Shown here: one piece after another, positions 58,510 through 64,000 of the stretch | Position numbering within the stretch: the stretch's first letter is position 1 | Layout: each line of letters opens with the position of its first letter | Source: Rhabditoides inermis | Taxonomy: Eukaryota; Nematoda; Chromadorea; Rhabditida; Rhabditidae | DNA: 64,000 bases | Direction of reading: 5' to 3' | Assembly (NCBI GenBank): GCA_963966185.1 | Contig: CAWZYM010000435.1 | Coordinates: 148,501-212,500 of the forward strand | Position numbers and translations under genes: made by a program | The notes under the pieces: model-generated | The model's input: only the letters and a program-made list of their open reading frames with translations | What the model was told of the DNA's origin: nothing | The model's database searches: none

Positions 58510-61500
58510 TGGCACTTGTCCCTGTACTGTGCATACCAGTCGGGGTACATGCCGGCATGTTCTGCCTGGAACACTGCCAGCTGCACGAAGAACTCGCGGC
58601 GCGCGGGCGAAGGGGGAGGCGAGCGGGGGCTACAACGTGGATGGGGGTTGATTCCACATCTCACCCCACTACTACCACAGAATTCCTTCGCCCACTTTCT
58701 CGCGCACAGTGGGCAGCGCCTCAGGAATGAAGTACACAGGAGGGCCTCATCTCACGGTAATATACAAGAATGAGCAGACACTCCTCCCCCTTCGACTTCC
58801 ACTCACTCACTCATCCATGTCGACACAGTCCGCCGTCCCATCCAACAACTCGCGCACACTCGGCAGCGCCGTCCACTGCCTGCGAGTCGGCGCCGGCGGA
58901 CCCGCCTCCCCCGTCACAACGATGGACGAACGAGGCAGTGGAGTGAGCGGCCTTAGATCAATCAATCAATAACCATACAACTATTGATAATAGTTTACCT
59001 GGGCCTGACTCGATGTGGGGCGCGCTTGACAGCAGGGGCGGCGGGGCGCGGCGGGCTGGTAGTTTCCATGGACTCAGGACGGGCGAGTGAGGCGAAACGA
59101 CTGGAACGATCGATAATCGAAACACAATCCATTCGTGCTCACCCCGCCGACTGCGCGATGTCTCCATTGCGATTGGGAGGCGAGATCGTCATGGAACGGC
59201 TGAAGTGAAAAAGTAACCGCTATTATCTCTCTCTTTCCCTCTCTCACTCATCCTCACCTGTCGCATACCAGGTCGCCTCCGCTTCCCCCACTGCCCCCGC
59301 GAGTGCGGGTCGTCTGTTCGCGAGAGCCGAGACCAGCGGCCGACAAACAACGGGCAAGGCTGTTATGATTTGAAACACGAAATGACGTCATCCATCACGA
59401 GCAAGTGCGGATGATTTCAGTGACAAACTCCAATATTTGTTTTATTAAGAAGCTTGTTCTTGGATGTCAATTTATTAGATAATACGCAGTACCTGTTCTG
59501 GTCGTCTTCACTGCGCACATGGATCACCTCCTCAGGAAGAACAGTGGGCAACGAGGCGAGGGGGTTGCCCGCGGAGCCGCGCCTGGATCAAGTCTGTCTG
59601 TCTGTCTCTGTCTGTCCCTGTCTGTATATCTGTCTCTCTTTCTCACTTCCCTCACTACGTCCACCACGCAATGTGATCATCAACAGTTCTACAGAATAGC
59701 ATAATCCATATTTCGATCTCTCCCTCCATACCGTCTGTGATTCCTCTTCTTCTTCTGCTTCGATGGCCCCTGCGAGTCGGGCAGGTAGTTGTTGTTGACG
59801 GTAACAGACATCAGCGGCTTAGGCGGCGAGGTGTTCGATCTGAAAAAAACTTGAAAACAAATGAAAACAGGTAAACAGATAGGTTCCCTCATACCTCTGG
59901 ACAGACGCGAACTGGTTGTTGTAGTTGTTGGCGTTGAACAGTTCAGGGTGGGTGGGCGCGGCGAGGGCGGCAGAGCGCGCGTGCCACGAGCGACGCCTAG
60001 GGAGAACGAATGAGACGAGTGTTGCCAAAATAGAAAACAACCGCCTTCTCACCAACACCGAGAGCACCAACACCGACACCGAGAGCAATAATAGTAGAAA
60101 GCTATTTTATCAACAATTTCATTCCGCACACTATTCGGGCCTCTTCTTATCCATGCGACTCCGCTAACACTTGCATCCAAATTATGATAAAGTAGTGGAA
60201 TACGAGTTCAGGATCGACCCACCACGAATCGGCCGGGTGGGTGACGGCGGCGGCCCACGCGCGCTGCATCGAGTCGTCGACTGACACATCTTCTGGCGGG
60301 GGCGGGGGCGGAGGCACCGGAGGGGGCGGAGCCGTGCTGAGTCAATCGATCGATTACAATTATTCTACCACCGTAATTCTAAGCGAGTGGAGTAGCTCAA
60401 ATTATTCTACCACCGTAATTCTAAGCGAGTGGAGTAGCTCAAATTATTCTCCTACCGTAATTCTAAGCGAGTGGAGTAGATCGAACTATTCTCCTACCTT
60501 GATCCAAAGTGAGTGGCGTAGTTCAAATTATTCTCCTACCGTAATTCTAAGCGAGTGGAGTAGATCGAATCATTCTACTGTAATTCAACGTCAAATTATT
60601 CTCACCTCGGCATGGTCCTCCTTCTCGCGACGGCTACCGGCCTGATCGGGGGCGGCGGTGAGACGGGCGAAAGGGTGGGCGACGAAAACGAGGAAGAGTC
60701 GTGGCGCCAACTGCAACGAAGGTGGTTAGGTCATCTATATACGATGTTTTCGTTGTCCACAGACAAGGAACCTCAAGAGTTCGTCGCACCAACAGTTATC
60801 TATAGAATTAACGCAAATGAAACAGTTGGAACTGGCTTTCAACTTGTGATTGCGAAAACGACTGCGCGGCAAAAGCCGTACCTATCTGGAGCGACGCGAC
60901 GACGCGGCGTATTGTCCACAGAAGGCACGACACGCGCCTCGAACTCGTCCCTGAATTACTCGAGTTTACTAGTTACTACAGAAACAATACGCTTCTCACA
61001 GCACAGCAATTATGTTGTTAAGTTCCTGGCGGCGGGGTGCCAAACCATTCCCTTATCCTCCTTGCGACGGTGGTGGTAGATCACCTCCCACGAGTATCCC
61101 TTGCGGACACGGCTAGACCGCCCCTGCCCCGCACCCAAGAGAGTCAGTCACCCCTGCCCTCTACTCGAGTGGTCCCTTACTATCCTGTTCCCTCTGTAAC
61201 CCCCGATAGTACAAGATCATGAATTAACACAACACAGGTATATGAAGGTTCATTAGGAATACGGTGAAGGGAGAGAGCAACCGCTCTCTGCGCGACACCC
61301 AGGCAAAAGGCAATGCTGATCTGATTGGCAATCTCGGCCACGCCCCCACGCGTGCTGTCCTCTGTACTCGCCGCGCACGTGCTTGTACGTGACAATGTTG
61401 CATCACGTTCCGACTGCATATGCACTACCCGATAATTTTGAACAAAATGTTATCGATAAGTAACTTTTCAGAAACATTTAATCGCATCGCTTTCAACAGC

Positions 61501-61622
61501 ATGAATAAAGTCACAATGATACCTGCGACTCATGCGCTCCGCGCTCCACGTTGACATAGCTTCTCCGGAAGGTGCTTTCGGATAGATATGGGTTCTATCT
61601 GATGAATCACCCGAGACGACTA
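58510..61622 (-). CDS. Gene X, right copy (X2), unknown Ser/Pro/Arg-rich protein
   Basis: Exons in transcript order are 61,622-61,523, 60,950-60,882, 60,710-60,606, 60,336-60,223, 59,996-59,895, 59,839-59,732, 59,582-59,493, 59,359-59,258, 59,199-59,143, 59,100-58,999, 58,951-58,811 and 58,629-58,510. Every intron checked is phase 2. Landmarks are DEFEARVVPSVDNTPRRR, WRHDSSSFSSPTLSPVSPPP, an eight-proline run before EDVSVDD, ELFNANNYNNQFASVQ, a basic KQKKKRNHR stretch and REFFVQLAVFQAEHAG. It looks mostly disordered with possible nuclear or RNA-binding basic patches. No known domain is recognised. The join between 58,811 and 58,629 is unresolved; an extra exon near 58,680-58,725 is possible. 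Start and end exons are not fixed. Confidence 0.66.
60350..60600 (-). repeat. Intronic tandem repeat of gene X2
   Basis: Five units of about 50 bp with TTCTAAGCGAGTGGAGTAG and ATTATTCTCCTACCGTAA, matching the shorter array at 47,395-47,545. Confidence 0.8.
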
Positions 61623-61924
61623 CTGAGAAGAGAACGGTGAATATAGGACCTGTTACGACCGTCAAGCGCAATGCCAGTTGTGAAGAAGGTCAGTTATACA
61701 AATGATAAAACACACATAAAGAATATAAACAAAATCGCTGCGCTAAAGAATGGCCTGCCCGCATCACGCAATACGAAATGCGCGCGAGGCGAGAGGGGCG
61801 GGGCCAAGTGACCACAACATGACACCCGCCTCGTGACTCGATGACTCATCGCAACGACATTCACGAAATCTCACTACAGGCGAAAACTCACTCCGCATTA
61901 TCGAATGCAACAACAGCAAAACGT

Positions 61925-61960
61925 TTCAGTCGTACGCTCTCCCAACTGAGCTATCGAGGC
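61925..61960 (-). tRNA. 5' half of tRNA-Phe (GAA), truncated
   Basis: From 61,960 down to 61,925 the minus strand reads GCCTCGATAGCTCAGTTGGG and on to CGACTGAA, positions 1-36 of tRNA-Phe, stopping right after the GAA anticodon. The next bases (ACGTTTTGCTG) are those that follow the 3' end of the other half. So the 3' half was removed, with an AA microhomology. Not functional alone. Confidence 0.75.
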
Positions 61961-62045
61961 GTGCTCTTGTGATGCATCGAGTCAATGTCGTGACGAGCTG
62001 CCACAAAATAGTCGCTTGCGAAAACTCACTCCGCAAAACAAAAGA

Positions 62046-62076
62046 TCTTCGGCCGGGAAATGAACCCGGGTCTCGC
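62046..62076 (-). tRNA. 3' part of a tRNA-Asp-like gene
   Basis: The minus strand reads GCGAGACCCGGGTTCATTTC then CCGGCCGAAGA: variable loop, perfect 5-bp T stem (CCGGG/CCCGG) and acceptor strand of tRNA-Asp type. The D and anticodon arms are missing, replaced by tRNA-Phe sequence on the other strand. Confidence 0.55.
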
Positions 62077-62081
62077 ATATT

Positions 62082-62132
62082 AGCGTACGACTGAAGATCG
62101 TAAGGTCACCGGATCGATCCCGGTTCGGGGCA
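62082..62132 (+). tRNA. 3' part of tRNA-Phe (GAA), truncated
   Basis: The plus strand reads AGCGTACGACTGAAGATCGT through the T arm (CCGGATCGATCCCGG) to TCGGGGCA, i.e. anticodon arm to 3' end. The D arm and 5' strand are absent. It is followed by AACGTTTTGCTGTTGTTGCA, which is inverted beside the 5' half at 61,903-61,924. Confidence 0.75.
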
Positions 62133-62185
62133 AACGTTTTGCTGTTGTTGCATTTGATTCGCACACTCGTCAAGCAACCCCGTGA

Positions 62186-62273
62186 ATTGCGAGAGCGTGG
62201 GTGAGAGCCGTCTTGGGAGCAAATGCGCCCGGCGGGTCGGCTGCGCGTCCATGTCCATCATCTCATCCATCAG
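62186..62273 (-). CDS. Probable exon upstream of gene X2
   Basis: After an ATTGCAG acceptor the minus strand encodes LMDEMMDMDAQPTRRAHLLP and continues open past 62,186. The donor is not resolved. Phase 0 matches the upstream exon. Its position suggests N-terminal coding of gene X2, with the tRNA relics in the intron between. This is inference. Confidence 0.4.
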
Positions 62274-62331
62274 CTGCAATACCACATATCCATATTCTGT
62301 TAGGCTCGGGCACCGTCGCCGTCACACCCAC

Positions 62332-62453
62332 CACAGCCACCTCGGGATCCACCGACGGCTCGGCAGGCACTTCGGGGGCAGCATTTGGAAACAAATCAGC
62401 TGCGGGAGCAGACGGCGACACCGGAGAAGGCACAGAGACGCGGGAGAGAGAGA

Positions 62454-62455
<2 letters not shown>
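62332..62455 (-). CDS. Probable exon upstream of gene X2 (second)
   Basis: The minus strand encodes VSVPSPVSPSAPAADLFPNA and on to EPSVDPEVAV before a GTGGGT donor at 62,331. The Pro/Ser/Ala composition resembles gene X. The 5' end runs into a (GA)n tract. Confidence 0.4.

Positions 62456-62456
<1 letters not shown>

Positions 62457-62495
<39 letters not shown>
62457..62495 (+). repeat. (CT)n microsatellite
   Basis: A pure CT tract. Frames through it are artefacts. Confidence 0.95.
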
Positions 62496-62498
<3 letters not shown>

Positions 62499-62589
62499 TC
62501 CCTTCCTCCCTCTCTGTCTACCTTCTCTCGCTGAACGCCCCCCTCAGCTCTCCCTCATCTCTCTCTCCCTCACCCCCCCCCCCCTTCAC

Positions 62590-62786
62590 AAAAATATTTC
62601 TCTTGTTCACAAAAACTTTTCGGGTCTGCTAGCACCGTTCACAGACCTTTCAAATATCATTTTATCGATTTCGAATCAATTCAATTCGAAAGAAAGACCA
62701 GTTGCAAACGCAAACACGGTCAATCATGCCACTTCTACTTTTTATCATATCAACCTGACGATTTCTCACAACTAGTTCATTCCTTT

Positions 62787-62838
<52 letters not shown>

Positions 62839-63262
62839 AAATATTAAGGTGTCATTTTTTTATCTATTGAACTACTGTCATCCTTGCACCATGCTTTTTC
62901 TGAGCACAGATTTTGAAACAAACTAAACGAAACGATTGAAACGAAAAAAGAAAATTAATTGCGAAACGCACTGAAACGAAATAAAACGAAATAAACTGAT
63001 TGCATAACGCAATGAACTCACACAAATATTTCTCTGGTTCACAAGAGCACAGCGCCCCAATTTTTGAAATTGATTACATCGAGAAAACTATATTTTCGGG
63101 TCTGCTAGCACCGTTCACAGACCTTGCATATATCATTTTATCGATTTCGAATCAATTCAATTCGAAAGAAAGACCAGTTGCAAACGCAAACACGGTAAAT
63201 CATGCCACTTCTACTTTTCATCATATCAACCTGCCGATTTCTCACAACTAGTTCATTCCTTT

Positions 63263-63312
<50 letters not shown>

Positions 63313-63737
63313 AAATATTAAGGTGTCAATCATACCATTTAATTATTGAACTACTGTCATCCTCGCACCATGTTTTTTTCTGAGCACAGATTTTGAAACA
63401 AACTAAACGAAACGATTGAAACGAAACAAGAAAATTCATCGCGAAAAGCAATGAAACGAAATAAAACTGATTGCAAAACGCAATGAATTCACACAAATAT
63501 TTCTCTGGTTCACAAGAGCACCGCGCCCCAATTTTTGAAATTGATTACATCGAGAAAATTATATATGTTCGGGTCTGCTAGCACCGTTCACAGACCTTGC
63601 ATATATCACTTTATCGAATTCGAATCAATTCAATTCGAAAAAAAGACCAGTTGCAAACGCAAACACGGTCAATCATGCCACTTCTACTTTTCATCATGTC
63701 AACCTGACGATTTCTCACAACTAGTTCAATCCTTTAC

Positions 63738-63781
<44 letters not shown>

Positions 63782-64000
63782 AAATATTAAGGTGTCAATC
63801 ATACCATTTAATTATTGAACTACTGTCATCCTTGCACCATGCTTTTTCTGAGCACAGATTTTGAAACAAACTAAACGAAACGATTGAAACGAAACAAGAA
63901 AATTCATTGCAAAAAGCAATGAAACGAAATGAAACGAAATAAAACTGATTGCAAAACGCAATGAATTCACACAAATATTTCTCTGGTTCACAAGAGCACC
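62590..64000 (+). repeat. Tandem array of about 475-bp units
   Basis: Three units are in view; GGGTCTGCTAGCACCGTTCA starts at 62,621, 63,098 and 63,571. Each holds CGAATCAATTCAATTCGAA, a long (CT)n tract and GAAACGAAACG repeats. The array continues past the window end. Apparent frames of 80-110 codons recur only because of the repeat. Confidence 0.92.

Larger units (their letters stand above)
56790..61860. repeat. Right arm of the large palindrome
   Basis: It is the inverted counterpart of 46,480-49,565. It is longer because it keeps extra gene X exons, more minisatellite units and the intact b5-like exons. Confidence 0.85.

Noticed and set aside
61982..62173. 63-codon minus-strand frame NRDRSGDLTIFSRTL
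   Set aside because: It is a translation of tRNA-Phe and tRNA-Asp sequence, a common artefact.

Overview
The window is nuclear DNA of a eukaryote, very probably an animal. It has multi-exon genes with GT-AG introns, Helitron-like elements, TTAA-type MITEs, an LTR retrotransposon, long (CT)n/(GA)n tracts and tRNA-derived pieces. Two tRNA-Phe halves at 61.9-62.1 kb read like the nematode form of that tRNA as I remember it, so a nematode is my best guess (inference, moderate to low confidence). No bacterial operon, rRNA or CRISPR array is visible. Most long open frames are translations of simple repeats.

Region 1 (1-35,264) is an unbroken head-to-tail chain of Helitron-like elements. At most seams the GC-rich 3' hairpin of one unit ends in CTAG and the next unit begins TC on the following base. 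Four head types and three tail types occur in different combinations. The units carry hairpin-containing minisatellites (18.7-22.9, 24.2-26.3 and 27.4-29.1 kb), TTAA MITEs, a fold-back element and, in one 2-kb unit, a nearly pristine LTR retrotransposon (9,920-15,392) that has only a small gag. No Rep-helicase frame is visible, so all copies look non-autonomous. The array ends at 35,264 beside a 5'-truncated member of an F-box-type gene family (gene C).

Region 2 (35.3-46.2 kb) holds the last exons of gene C and an isolated exon that looks like Na+/K+-ATPase alpha. Three TTAA-type MITEs are stacked end to end. A complete six-exon gene (gene Y, 38,456-39,722) lies inside the large last intron of gene C. 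Tandem tRNA-like copies and two minus-strand Helitrons with an inverted Helitron fragment between them follow.

Region 3 (46.3-62 kb) is a large imperfect palindrome. Its arms (about 46.48-49.57 and 56.79-61.86 kb) each carry a copy of an unidentified, disordered Ser/Pro/Arg-rich gene X and a cytochrome b5-like end exon. The right copies look intact and the left copies are frameshifted. Between the arms, on the minus strand, lie two more F-box-type paralogues: gene A (ten coding exons, 374 residues, reading frame closed throughout) and gene B (same architecture, three middle exons missing, frame kept). A fold-back transposon sits in the first intron of gene A.

Region 4 (61.9-64 kb) has inverted halves of tRNA-Phe and a tRNA-Asp-like piece, two probable exons upstream of gene X, and a tandem array of about 475-bp units running off the window end. 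All gene models were made by eye from splice sites, codon phase and comparison of copies within the window.
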